Positions 11,001 through 21,699 of a DNA stretch of 64,000 nt are shown one piece after another; positions within the stretch are counted from its first letter, which is position 1, and each line of letters starts with the position of its first letter. Where the stretch lies: NCBI GenBank assembly GCA_051453625.1, contig JBOZIK010000001.1, positions 103,054,758 to 103,118,757 on the forward strand, in the 5' to 3' direction. The notes under the pieces are model-generated. The model was not told the origin of the DNA and did not search any database. It worked only from the letters and a program-made list of their open reading frames with translations. The DNA is from Welwitschia mirabilis. Taxonomy: Eukaryota; Gnetophyta; Gnetopsida; Welwitschiales. The translations under genes were made by a program, and so were the position numbers.

Positions 11001-14000
11001 GAGGGAGCAGTATTCAAAGATGCTAGATAGGGAGAATAGTAAATATGGTATGAAGCAAGAAAGTTTTCACACACAAGAGCCCTTCCAGCAAGAGTAAGCT
11101 TCTTAGATGACCAGACAGTAATTTTTAATTTGATCTTATTAGAAATCCACTGTCATCATTAATGACAAGAAACATTAAACCCAAAGGGAATTTCAAGAAG
11201 GCTGAAAATCTCACCAGACTAATCTTCTTCTTGGTAACTGCCATAAAGATTGATTTCATCTATCCTTTAGTGAGCTGGTTTTTCAGCGAGGAGCTTTACA
11301 AAGGATATCCAAGCAATAAATAAATCAATGGTAGCTTTTGGAGTGTCTTGGATCAGACAGAAAGAATCATTTGCAAAACGATAGTTGCACAATTGATCAT
11401 TAGAATTTGGAGGCAACCAGCCATGAAGGAGACCTGGATTTGTTTCTTCGATTAATAAGAAAACCAAAGCATCTGCATCCCTAACAAACAGTCTTTTCAA
11501 AAATGAGGTCTTTGAAGATTCTCTTGTATTAAAAACCAGTTCACTATAAAATAGATTGGAATCATTCTTTATTTTAGTTACCAGGAAGAAGATTCGAGTC
11601 TGGTGAGATTTTCAGCCTTTTGGAAATTCCTTTTGGCTGTACTGTTTCTGGTCATCGATTTTTGCAGTGGATCTCTAATAAGATATGCAAACAATAAAGT
11701 AGATCACTGGCAACGTGTGGAGTGTCTTGGATTAGAAAGAAAGAATTACTTGCGAAATGATAGTTGCATAATTGATTATTAGAATTTGGAAGCAATCAGC
11801 CATGAAGGAAACCTGGATGTATTCTCTGATTAATAAGAAAAACGAAGCATCTCTAACCATAATATAAAGATATGGTGCTAAAGGGCATCTTTGACAAACA
11901 GATCTTTTCAAATATAATGGCTTTGAATATAATACATTCACACCAATGATGGCGCTAGCGTTACCAAAAAGCATTTCCAGTGTCCCAACAAAACAGGGAA
12001 CAAAACCAAGGTGCCTTAACATTCTTATGATAAAATCCCAAGAAATTCTATCAAAATCTTTCTTGTCAAACTTATATTGTTTTTCAAGGCCCACTCCCAA
12101 CCTTTAGCGAGTGCCAGCAAATTAATCTAAAATAAATCTACCTTTTACAAAAGCCCCGTGCTTTGATCTCATGATAGAAGGAAGAGTAGGTTTCAGTCTA
12201 AAAGCTAGAGCCTTTGCAGTTATTTTATAAGAAAAATATTTAATAAGTGATGGGCCTTCAATGTCATAATGGGGGAATTCCTCCATCTTTCGGAATAACT
12301 TTGATATCTCCAGTTTTTATCAAAGAACCTAAGCAGCCTTTCTCCAATCCTTCTCTGACAACATCATAGAGGTTAGGACCTGGTGATGACCAATGTTTCT
12401 TATAAAATTCAGCTGGAAATCCATCAATACTAGGGGCTTTGTTGTTAGGCAAAGACAAACAAGCAACTTTTAATTCATCCAAGGTAAGAGGTTCCTTAAG
12501 CATATTTTTAATTTCATCTATAATGATTTGTCAAAGAGCATTTTTTTAAACTCTGCCAAGTTTCTTCGTCAAAAGGTTCTAAAGCACCAAGTAGAGATTG
12601 AAAGTGATTGAAAAAGATATGAAGAATTAGCCGATCATCTGTCCCATCCTGACCATTTAATCGAAGTAGCTGAACTTTTGTATGAAGAAGAATTGGTTGT
12701 TTAAATTTTGAAGAGGACTCTCTATTGCATATTTGCGTCTAATCCCACTGCGAATCTAGAGAGCACAGGCTTTTAAAATGTCACCTTTGGCTGTCAATCT
12801 AGTTATTGTGTGGTAATCTTGCTCTACTGCATACAAAGAAGCTATGAGATCGGGATTAGGTAGCTTATTCAAAACAACTTCTTTTGCTTTTGAAAGAGAA
12901 ATTTCTAAATCTTTAGACCATTGAGTCCTTGCTTTAGCTATGAGTTTTGCAAATCACATTGCCATATCAGCTATCCTGATGCAATCAAGCTTCCACTCCC
13001 TTCCCCCCCTAATATTTACAGGCAAAGAATCACTGCAAGATATTCCAAGCTGCACGAAGAAATTCATTACCTCTTTTTGATTGAAGCCGAGAAGCATTAA
13101 GAGTAAAATGCCTCTTTCTTTTTGAATTAGACAAATTGTTATTTGCTTGAAATGAAAAGCCCATAGGAGAATGATCTGAAAGAGAATTGTGCAACACTGT
13201 AGGAAACTTCATTAATTTCAAAAAAGCATTGGGATTAAAATAAACTAATCTTTCAAATATATGCTGCCCATGAAATTTTGGACCTTTCCAAGGGAAGTAT
13301 CTGCAAGGATAGGCTTAAGGCTGAACAACAGGATCTTGGAGAAGCAACTTACTTTTAAAGGAAAAGCTAGTTACCCCACTCATGATTATTTCTGAACAGA
13401 AATGCATCATCAGATTTATCAAATGTGTTTTCTATCATATTAAAATCTCCAAAGAAAGTCCAACAAGCAGAAGGAGGAGAAGAAGCTAGCCCATGCCACA
13501 GCTAACTTCTTTCGGAAGCTACATTTGGTGCATTACTGTTGCAAATTCCTAAAACAAAATTCTAAATTCTTATCCACACCCAAACAATGTCCTGAGGGGG
13601 ATCTGTGCTCTCATCAATAACTGAAGATTGAAAACGATTATTTAATAAAACAGCTGTGCCACAACAACCTTTATGATGGTTTGTTGAAACACAGAAGTGC
13701 TTAAAAGAAATAGCTTTAAAAGCAAATTCCATTTCACTAGCTGAAATTTTAACGTCTTGTAATCCTACCACTTCAGGGATACCACCATGATCTAAGAAAA
13801 ATCTTTTAACAACATACTTCCTAACAAGATCGGAGAGACCATGAATGTTCCAAGAAGCAAATCTTATCATAGCAATATGCATTGAAGAGAAGCTGGGCAT
13901 GGCTCACTGCCTATTTTGAAATGCATTACCAAATTTTCTTCTTTTACTTGAAACATTTGGGTTATGAAACCTAAAACCCCCAACCAGAAAACCTTTAATT

Positions 14001-16176
14001 GCAGGTGCACCCAAACTGGAAAAGAAGCAAAGTAATCCCTTCTCTTTGAAAAGATTGACTGCTACACAAAAATGCTACCCTTTCTGTAATCTTCGGTCTT
14101 ATTTTTGTGACACATTTAATTATTATCTCTACATAGAGAATATTTTTCATCCTTTGTCTGAATCCTAGTCCTTTCAGTGCATTAGGAGAGTAGCTTTTCT
14201 ACTTAATCATAGAAAAGAGAGTGGAGTACATTGTGAAGAAACAAATTGTTGTTTATTGTGAAGCATTGGAAAGATCCAAGAGATTATTTCTCTGGAATAT
14301 CCTCTACTTCAGTGGAATATATCGAAGATGAAATATCAAAAATATGGGTAAAATGTCTGAACTTCTCCAGATCCAATTAATTTAGAATTAACTTTCCTTA
14401 TGTCACCCGATACTGAGAATTATAATATGGCAGATTATGGAAATCATGGCTTCCCAAGTCCCAGTTCACTGTCTGGTTTTCAGCATCCGGAACATTAATC
14501 CAACAGCATTGTTCTAGAAACCTTCAGCCCTCTGAACATTAATCCAACAGCATTGTTCTAGAAACGTCACAGGAGACGGACAGCTTTGAATCTTGCACAA
14601 AATGGATGTCTGCATTAGATTTGGATAGAACTTAAATTTGGTTCTACCGCTGTATGAAGTTGTTATTTGACTCGTTTCCACTTCTGGGTTGTTTTTGCTA
14701 TTTCATGCAGCAATCATGGACAGCTTGCAATGGAGTTTTTGATATTCATGAAGAAAGTTGATTGGTGAAGTAATGATCAATACAGATCAATTGGTCTGTT
14801 CTAGATTTAGCACAATGTTATGAACCAAAGTAGGCCTCTAAGATCTTGCTTGATTGAATCTTAATTGGAGTAGGTCCAATCCTGGAGAGTCTGGGAGACA
14901 TCAGGGACACTGTTAGGACCTCATATTGAGGTTTTCTCTAAGATTGTTTCCCTTCCCACACAGTCATCTTCATTTTTTGATCAGCTGATATTGATCCAGA
15001 TCAGTTATGACTAGGTAAACCCATGGCTGTAAGGAAAAATATTCATCGTAGGTAGAATTTGAAGTGAGGAATATGATGTCATCAGAAAGCCACTACATGA
15101 GGCCGACAGTATCTTAGATCTGAGATTTCATTCTTAAAACTTTTCTCCTTTTCCTCTTAAAACGGAAGCACAAAAACGTCTTGTTTAATAGCTTAATAGA
15201 GCTGCTTTCTAAGCCAAAACGTACAGAAGCAGTTGTCCTCCAAGCAGAGAGATCCTCATAGCAGGTAAAATTAGCAAATATTTCTGCCCCATATATTTCC
15301 GTTAGACAACCAGCCCACGTAATTGGAAAGGGTGGAATTTACTGCACAAAAGGAGTTTTCCAATCTTATTTTCTTTATTTAAAAAATTGAATGATGATTC
15401 TAGGCCTTCAAAGTTTATCAAGTGTTAGGAGTACGTTGTCGTCCTTTGGGAAACAGAAAGTTGTGCCAAGTTCTACAAGATTGGCAATTTCAACTTAATT
15501 AACAATTAGAATGCTTAGAGAGGAGTTTGAGTCAACAATGTGCTAAGTTAGCATTCCTATTCCAGGGATATTGGCTTTTGGGATTGATTCCTCTTGCTGG
15601 CTATTGAAATTTTGTACGAGGGAGAAATTCTGCCTTATGAACCATCTCTTGCCATATCATGTGATTTGTGGGTTCTTTATCTACAATGTCTTGAATGACA
15701 TATCCATACTTTTTTTCAGAAAGTCCGACCCTGGAGTCGACGTATTTTCTTTTGGAATGCCCAAAGTTGCTTGAGAATTGTTGGTTCTGATTTTTTTTAA
15801 CTAGCTTATCATGCTAATTCAAGAGCTGCTTTGTTGTAGATTTACACTCGGCTTGGTGATGCTTTTTAGAGGAGTTAATGCAAATGATCATTGCAAGTGG
15901 TGCCATTATTTAGATTGCATACCTACGGACAAGTGGAATTGTAATGACAATGTTATTTGCCAGGTACCCCTGCCACGTTCTTTGTTTGCTTAGCCACCAT
16001 TGCTTTTGCTTAAAACAATTAACAAACTAACAAGGCCTTACAATTTCTTTCAGGAAGTTTCAACTGATACAAATTTCACATTGACATGCCAAAGTAATGG
16101 GAAGAGTGCAGTATATCAAGATGCAAATGCTAGTGAAGAGAAGAAAAGGCAACTATGTAGTAAATTGTGCTCCTAG
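4859..16176 (+). CDS. RBL: Rhomboid-like intramembrane serine protease, 3' part (four exons)
   Basis: Rhomboid proteases cut transmembrane substrates inside the bilayer with a Ser-His dyad; plant members act mainly in Golgi and plastid membranes. The exons are 4859-5022, 5116-5378, 15840-15963 and 16054-16176, all bounded by AG/GT and compatible in phase (K|I at the first junction; a Gly codon split 2+1 at the second; Q|E at the third). The joined product is about 224 residues. In order it has a membrane helix, [10 protein letters not shown] with the catalytic Ser (codon 4948-4950), [11 protein letters not shown], a helix with [12 protein letters not shown] carrying the catalytic His (5197-5199), RPQFGW, a last helix, then the Cys-rich tail [20 protein letters not shown] typical of plant secretory-pathway RBLs, ending at TAG 16174-16176. 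The N-terminal cytosolic part and first helices lie outside the window. All visible exons are open and the dyad is intact, so the gene may be functional despite the large third intron. The exact RBL paralogue is not resolved. Confidence 0.9.
5116..5378 (+). CDS. RBL: RBL exon with the catalytic histidine
   Basis: Follows a 93-bp intron ending TATTATTTTCTGCAG. It encodes two helices around [14 protein letters not shown], a variable hydrophilic loop, and the start of the last helix. It ends with the first two bases of a Gly codon before the strong donor GTGAGT at 5379-5384. Confidence 0.9.
6120..6322. repeat. Tandem duplication, 101-bp period
   Basis: CAGATCCAATTTTCA begins at 6120 and again at 6221, and both units continue through similar TATCCAAATG, AGTAGTTCTTTT and CATTTTTGC-like blocks. 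Diverged two-copy duplication within the intron. Confidence 0.75.
8421..8468. repeat. Perfect 24-bp tandem duplication
   Basis: ACCTTGGAGTAGTTACTAAA plus TAAA occurs twice back to back (8421-8444 and 8445-8468) with no mismatch. Confidence 0.9.
9690..10130 (-). pseudogene. LINE-1 ORF2 C-terminal zinc-binding domain (zf-RVT)
   Basis: The minus strand reads [20 protein letters not shown], then [17 protein letters not shown], the Cys-x2-Cys...His...Cys zf-RVT pattern of plant LINEs, followed after a stop by [11 protein letters not shown], the usual C-terminal block. More degenerate RT C-terminal sequence runs from 10130 to about 11070. Confidence 0.85.
10881..11012. repeat. Tandem duplication of about 68 bp in LINE-1
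   Basis: CTGTGTTTTTTT, GCCATAAGAAATCCT and TAGAAATTTTT occur twice in the same order (about 10881-10945 and 10951-11012), ending both times in GCAGT. Confidence 0.75.
11127..11692. repeat. Inverted repeat and nearby direct duplication inside LINE-1
   Basis: About 160 bp at 11127-11285 match the reverse complement of 11530-11692; for instance AAGGCTGAAAATCTCACCAG at about 11188 reappears as its complement near 11607-11626. In addition 11290-11518 is a direct, diverged copy of 11690-11940. The order on the minus strand is part A, inverted part B, part A', part B. Confidence 0.75.
11267..11518 (-). pseudogene. LINE-1 reverse transcriptase segment with damaged active site (FAND)
   Basis: Contains [14 protein letters not shown], where plant LINEs have Y/FADD; the first catalytic Asp is Asn. 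This segment is a direct duplicate of about 11700-11940, so the element carries this part of the RT twice. Confidence 0.75.
11690..12510 (-). pseudogene. LINE-1 ORF2 reverse transcriptase, first half
   Basis: Minus-strand blocks in order: [31 protein letters not shown], a GDIKVIPK block (12264-12503), then [10 protein letters not shown] and CPLAPYLYI (11732-12100). These are the thumb-proximal and palm motifs of plant LINE reverse transcriptases. Stops and frameshifts separate the blocks. Confidence 0.85.
13562..13900 (-). pseudogene. LINE-1 ORF2 endonuclease (EEP) N-terminus
   Basis: Encodes [13 protein letters not shown] and then [10 protein letters not shown], the two first conserved blocks of the apurinic-type (exonuclease-endonuclease-phosphatase) domain that nicks target DNA. 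The usual catalytic Glu of the LQE motif is Asp here. A later [10 protein letters not shown] block, at minus-strand 13030-13221, is the SDH catalytic motif of the same domain, separated from this part by frameshifts. Non-functional. Confidence 0.85.
13914..14080 (-). pseudogene. LINE ORF1 C-terminal tail
   Basis: An open minus-strand stretch (contains [18 protein letters not shown], then FRFHNPN and a basic KRRK) ends in TGA about 14 bases before the probable ORF2 start. The position matches ORF1 of plant LINEs; no zinc knuckle is seen in the part that remains. Confidence 0.4.
14490..14565. repeat. Perfect 32-bp repeat spaced 44 bp
   Basis: GAACATTAATCCAACAGCAT followed by TGTTCTAGAAAC occurs at 14490-14521 and 14534-14565 with no mismatch, separated by 12 bp. 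Confidence 0.9.
15840..15963 (+). CDS. RBL: RBL exon: end of last helix and Cys-rich tail
   Basis: Starts after TTGTTGTAG. Its first base completes the Gly codon left open at 5378. It encodes [16 protein letters not shown] and then [10 protein letters not shown] and KWNC, the conserved C-terminal cysteine pattern of plant RBL proteins. It ends CAG before GTACCC. Confidence 0.88.
16054..16176 (+). CDS. RBL: RBL terminal exon
   Basis: Follows a 90-bp intron ending TTTCTTTCAG. It encodes 40 residues beginning [12 protein letters not shown], Ser/Thr- and Lys-rich, ending KLCS then TAG. Plant RBL tails are variable here, so this exon rests on splice signals and the open frame more than on similarity. 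Confidence 0.75.
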   Translation, partial: EVSTDTNFTLTCQSNGKSAVYQDANASEEKKRQLCSKLCS

Positions 16177-17142
16177 ATTCTATAGCGTTACATTTTCTGA
16201 TATATTCTTTGTATGTCACTTCATTCTTTAGAAACCTGAAAGGCTGGAGAATGGTGTATTAGTAGTACATTGTAATGATAATGTGATACCGTCACAGTGA
16301 TACTCTAATATAATGTAAAGATATTTCTTTGCTTTGTGATATAGATATGAATCAATGCTATGCTTTAAGTGGAATTTCCTATGAAAAGTTTGTTTACTTA
16401 TACGTTGCAGAGAAAACATGTAACATGATTTTTTCTGGGGTCATAATAATTGTTTTGTTTGACGTAGCCAATGTTGCATTTATTATGTAATCATCAACTG
16501 GAAAAATATCAGATTCCAGGCTGTTAAGGATAGCTTTTGGTTCTCTCTTTTTAGGTGCAGATTTTTAAACTCTAAAGGCTTTATAGGAAACCTTCAAAGG
16601 TCCTATTGGTAGTGGTACATACACAAAGGGAAGAGGGAAGGACAAGATTTAGCAATTAATTTTTTAATTATAACAAGGCCTTTTCTGTTGTGCTCCCCCT
16701 TGCTGCTTTTAGAGGGTAGACGTGGGGCTTGAGTTATTTCTGAGCTGGGAGAACTCTTCTGGAATTAGTTTTGGCTATGGTCGCTGTTCAAATTACTTTA
16801 TCTGCATTTCAGGTTCGTTCATCATTTATATTTTTTGTTTGTGGAGATTGTTTATCCATCATTCATAAAGCATAGTTTCTCCAAATTGTATTGCTTTGTT
16901 TCTCCTCTTTGTCTACTTAGTTTTATGATTCTATCTTTGTCAATTTGAGTTTTTGCTTCCTTCGGTATACTGAGCATAGACTAGTTTGATTTGAGCCTTA
17001 TATGCAATAAACTCCTTTTTGTAGTTTTTTCTCCTGTTTACATTTTATGCTGGATAAGATCCTAGGCACCATGGAGGGTGGTCCACAATGTTCACAGGCT
17101 CTTTATTTATTTGGTTATTTTAACAGTGATTCATTTTTTAAC
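16177..17142 (+). other. RBL 3' UTR and downstream sequence
   Basis: AT-rich, no recognised gene. A 3' UTR of several hundred bases is expected; T-rich and TTTGTAT-type elements follow the stop, but no unambiguous poly(A) signal stands out (an AATAAA occurs at about 17005). Confidence 0.4.
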
Positions 17143-17523
17143 GTTGTAGCTTTTATATACAGGTTTGGAGCAATGTTCTAATTCTTTTTTGGAGCTATGT
17201 TTTAATTCTTTTCTAAACAAGTTGTGTAGAGACAAACTTAATGGAGGTTGGTGTACTAGCATTTTTTAGCTTTTAACCTGACTCTGGAAGGAAAGTTGAT
17301 TTGACAGTTTTATAATCTTAATAAACCATGTAATGTTGTAGCTTTTATATACAGGTTTGGAGCTATGTTCTAATTATTTTTTGGAGCTATGTTCTTATTC
17401 TTTTCTAAGCAAGGTGTGTAGAGACAAACTTAATGGAGGTTGGTGTGCTAAGCATTTTTTAGCTTTTATCCTGACTCTGGAAGGAAAGTTTATTTGACAG
17501 TTTTATAATCTTAATAAACCATG
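17143..17523. repeat. Tandem duplication, 192-bp period
   Basis: GTTGTAGCTTTTATATACAG begins at 17143 and 17335. Both units run through TTTGGAGC, GAGACAAACTTAATGGAGGT and CTGACTCTGGAAGGAAAG to TAATAAACCATG with only scattered differences. Recent-looking two-copy duplication just downstream of the RBL gene. Confidence 0.92.
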
Positions 17524-17980
17524 GATCAAAATTTTGAAATGGAAGTATTTAAGATTGTCTTAAAATTATTCATGCCTCCATTGTGAAGGAGTTTTGAAAA
17601 AGTTAAGAATTGGTAATTTGAATATTATGAGGAGGAGACAAAGAAGTATACAGTGAAAGTTCATGATACAGTGCATGTATCTTAACAAATTTTCCCTAGG
17701 AGGGTATTTGCTCCTGAGTTATCACATTTTTCTTAATGAATTCTGTTAAAGAAGCTGCTTATAAAAGCTTATTTCAAAGAAAAGGGAATAACGGTTCCAA
17801 GGGAGTACTTATTGTGATACTTATGAAACAGATGGATTGTAATTTTTTAATGGCAAATATACCAGGAAGCTTTATGAGAGAAATGAGAGTTTGACAGGTT
17901 TTAAATTAAAAAGTAAGATAGTGCTTGAAAGGTATAAAATAAAAAGTAATAACTAAAAAAGATGTTTTACATAGAGAATT

Positions 17981-19930
17981 TTACTTATAGCTTTGTGGTA
18001 CACGGTGTGGAAGGAACGCAATCAAACAGTTTTGAAAAGAAAGAACACAGAGAAACAAAGGATGGTGGCTCATTGGTCTCTCTATCTTTTGGGAATGGAG
18101 AAGTGTAATTAGTAGAAAACCCTTTAGACTTGGAGACTTATTAGGATTTATTTTAAATAAAGCTCTATTGATCTCTTCCATAGTAAGTTGTTTTTCAAGA
18201 AATTGTAATTCGACATCTTCCAAATGCCTCTTTATGAAAGAAAGAGCCTTATTAATGTTATCCAAATTATTTGTTTCAGGTTTGCCAACAAATTCTTCTA
18301 ATATTCTATAGAGGTTTCCCTCATATTACTAGTATCACAAACATGTTGATTTTCTTTAAGAAAAGGAATCAAGCTATTTTTCTTTTTTTACACCATCTTT
18401 TCTTTTCTTTTTTCTTTCGGTTTTGGCTTTGAAGCATACACGTGAACAATTTTAGAATCGTCATCGCCTTCTTTAATCCATTGGGTTTTTGCCTTCCGAA
18501 CAAATAAGAGCACTTGCATTTTTGAAAAAGATGAAGAACCTAAAACCATTTCCTTTGTTAATATCTAAATCATTTGTCTACCCATCTTTCTGAATCTTTG
18601 TTTGAAGCTGCTAAATTTGGTGAATTAAATCATTTTTTTAATTTTTCCAATTTGACATATGAGAGTTATATTAGGAGTTTATGTGTTCCTTGAAATTAAT
18701 TAGCGTCTATTGTAATTGAAATTGTTTTATATCCTTAGCTTCAGCCTTCCAACATTCTTGGATTTTTCTCCTTACCAATCAAGAAATTAAAACCAACTAT
18801 TCATTCATTTGAAAGATTGGTGCTTATTTTGATTAATATAAGTTTGAAAAAGAATCGACTAATGATTTTGAGTAAATACAAGTAATAGTTTGGCCCCAAG
18901 AGTCCAGAATAACCAAAACCCACAAAAGACTCACAAGCAATATGTCCAACTTCTTAAGATTTAAATTTGAATTAGATTTTCTATTGCTTCAACTATAGGT
19001 AAAATTTTTCATTGGAATTTGCATCAAACCACAATCATCTTATACATCTTTTAAAAATTGCTTTAGAAAAAAAGTCCCTATGAATTTTTTCATATACATG
19101 AAGAATAGCATTAAAATCACCATCAATCAAAATAGGAGGAGAAAATCGTAAAATATTTTAATACAAGAAGTTTCAAAAGTTTTTCATTTTCTCTACAGGT
19201 GATGGGCAATAGAACCCAATTGAAATTAATGAAACATTTCCTATATGAAATCTATAATCGATACTAGACTGATTAATTTAAAGATCTGTTACATTCCAAT
19301 AAGGAAGTCATAATAACCAACTACCACTTGATTTGCTAACTGATTATTTAAAAAATAAAACAACATTGAGAGAAGGCCTTATGAAGAATGTTGTCACTAA
19401 GTGAAGTTAAGCATTTCATTTCATAAATGAAAACATTAATTAGGATTTTCTTTTTAAGACCGCATCTTAAGGGTGTCATAATAGCATTAAAATCACCACC
19501 AATCAAAATAGAAGGAGAAAATCCTATATTATATTAATACAAGAAGTTCAAAAGTTTTTCATTTTCTCTACAGGTGATGAACAATACAACCCAACTAAAA
19601 TTGATGAAACATTTCCCATGTAAAATCTATAATCGATACTAGACTGATTATTTTAGAGCTTGGTTACATTCCAATAAGGAAGTCATAATAACCAACTACC
19701 ACTTGATTTGCTAATTGATTCTTTAAAAAATAAGCAACGTTAAGAGAAGGCCTTATGAAGAATATTGTCATTGAGTGAAGCTAAGCATTTTATTTCACAA
19801 ATGAAATCATTAATTAGGATTTTCTTTTTTATGTCACATTTTAAGGGTGTCAATTCTTGAGGGGTTAATACAAATCCTTAAGTTCTAACTAAATATCTTA
19901 ATTATGATATGAAGGAATGATCCCCTCAAA
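17981..19930 (-). mobile_element. LINE-2: degenerate non-LTR retrotransposon ORF2 fragment
   Basis: The minus strand begins near 19925 with an endonuclease start (KIFS*NLR, W to stop), passes GDFNAI blocks at about 19480-19501 and 19104-19124, then an RT start at 17981-18265 with LTMEEINRALFKINPNKSPS and a frameshifted RPMS/SLCS block. Many in-frame stops. ORF1 would lie above 19930, and decayed sequence up to about 21100 may be its remains. The RT is truncated at the low-coordinate side. Confidence 0.7.
19104..19852. repeat. 376-bp tandem duplication in the LINE-2 endonuclease
   Basis: AATAGCATTAAAATCACCA starts at 19104 and 19480, and both units proceed through TTTTCATTTTCTCTACAGGT, ATCTATAATCGATACTAGAC, TTACATTCCAATAAGGAAGT and GAGAAGGCCTTATGAAGAAT to AAGGGTGTCA. 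Each unit carries the GDFN catalytic motif on the minus strand. Confidence 0.92.
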
Positions 19931-21270
19931 GTGTTATGTTATTTTCCTTTTTTTAAATCTCTTCTAATTATAGCGTTATAATCTTTTTTTGGCATTTATT
20001 TTTCTAATTGTCACTTTGCATAATAAATCTTTAGAAAGAGATTGAAAGTCATTTCTTAGTTTTATTTTCTTCCCTATAGATCCTACATTTGGTTGATGAT
20101 AACATTTAATAGGAGAGATCAAGCACTAAAATAAGTCAATAAAGGAATTTTACTATAATCCATGTTCTTTAAAACAACTAAATTATTGTATGCCTTTATA
20201 TTTACTAGTTTTGAATTTACAATTCATTGAAAATATCTTTAGCTGTTTATTCTGTTTAAAGTCCCAAAGATATCAAATCTTCTTCATCTCTAGTAATTAT
20301 GTATCCTTGTTTTTTTTTAGATGGATATTTCTCTACACATTGTTCAATCTTTTCAAGAAGTTTACTTTTTTTCAAAATCATCTCTTGAAGTTTCAAAATT
20401 ATTTCTAGATGTTTCTAAAGAAAAAAATGAAGTTTAGTTTTACATTATAACATCTGAATCAAAGTCAAGCATTTTATTAGAAGAAATATCTTAATCTCTT
20501 ATATCCATGGCTTTCTCTTTCATTGATATATTATCATGACTTTGTTTCTTTAAATTCTTTTTAGAATTCATTTCTATTCTGGAACATATTTTCTTCTAGA
20601 AATAAATATATGACTTTAAATTTTTATCTAGCATGAAAGATATTTTTCGCATTGACAATATGAATGAATTCTTTGCTAAAAATAATAAAGAAAGCTTTGG
20701 ACATCTATTGAACAAATTTGAACATAAAATATTTTGAAAAAGGAATTGTCCTATTTGTCAATATGCCAACCCAAAAATTTGTATAATACCTACACAAAAG
20801 GAAATTATAATTCCATTCATATAAGCAACTAAATGGAGAAACTATTGAAGAAACAATTTTAAAATCCCACGTATCTAGATTTAAATTTTAAAACTATATT
20901 CAAATTACTCTTCAAGGCTGACGTAAATGAAAATTTCAATCTCATATATTTGGCTTCAACGGTTGAAGGTTTCCTAAGGAATAAGATTTGGACTTACTAA
21001 TCTCATACAAAAAATGACCGCATTTTACCCGACATAAAAAATCCAAATATTTCTATGACATAAAAAATAAGATCTTAGAATTGAATTCTCTGGTAAATCT
21101 TTGAATAGATCCAAGGAAAGTGCGCGCAAGTAATGAAGAAAGTTTAAAGAATGTAATCTTTACCCTTCAGCATTTAATTTTCACCAAGTCTAAAATAACT
21201 ACATCTAATGTTGACAATATATGCTGTGAAGGCCTCCTACCCATTGTAGAATCCATCCCTTTAATGTTCT
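19931..21270. other. AT-rich decayed sequence, possibly LINE-2 ORF1
   Basis: No intact ORF. Minus-strand fragments between 20600 and 21120 are vaguely like a LINE ORF1, which is where it would be expected relative to LINE-2 ORF2, but I cannot identify a zinc knuckle. The + ORF at 20190-20408 is composition-driven. Confidence 0.25.
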
Positions 21271-21277
21271 ACATCTT

Positions 21278-21465
21278 CATCACTCTAAGAAACATAACAT
21301 AAAATATAACATGGAGTGATTTTATAATTTAACACCATAGTATAAAGTCACATTGGTACATTTAAATTTCTCCATTACTCTAAGAAACATACATTAAATA
21401 TAACGTAGAGTGATTTTATAATATAACACCATAGTATGAAGTCACCCTGGTACGTTGAACTTCAA
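21278..21465. repeat. Tandem duplication of about 95 bp
   Basis: CACTCTAAGAAACAT (21280) and TACTCTAAGAAACAT (21376) each lead into AAATATAACRTRGAGTGATT, TTATAAT and AACACCATAGTAT, ending near GGTACRTT. Two diverged copies. Confidence 0.75.
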
Positions 21466-21699
21466 TCTCATAATCACATCTTGTAATTAAATTATCATTG
21501 TATAGACAACTAATTTCTCTATTGAAATCCACTTTGTAAACTATTAGTTACATTATTATCAATTTGAACAAACTTCAACTATAATATGCTACTCACCTTT
21601 GATTTCTAAATGGAAATGATACCTTACATCAACCAGTTTTGTTTTGGCATGAATTAGAACATTATTTGTTCTAGCATTATTATCCTTGTTTTTTTGGAT

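Larger units (their letters stand above)
9590..14090 (-). mobile_element. LINE-1 of this window: antisense non-LTR retrotransposon in the RBL intron
   Basis: Reading the minus strand from about 14090 down there is the tail of an ORF1, then ORF2 with endonuclease, reverse transcriptase and a C-terminal zinc-binding domain, ending near 9690. The reading frame is broken repeatedly by stops and frameshifts. It lies antisense to the host gene, the orientation usually tolerated in introns because the element's poly(A) signals are not read. The 3' edge is uncertain and no clear poly(A) tail or target duplication is visible. Confidence 0.85.
5379..15839 (+). other. RBL: Giant RBL intron (10,461 bp)
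   Basis: The flanking exons join in frame in the middle of the last membrane helix, which plant RBL proteins encode without a break, so the whole interval is one intron. 5379-9590 is mostly unique AT-rich sequence with small tandem repeats; 9590-14090 is an antisense LINE; 14090-15839 is unique AT-rich sequence with one 44-bp-spaced duplication. No additional exon was recognised; a short ORF at 5615-5956 has no similarity I know. Confidence 0.85.
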
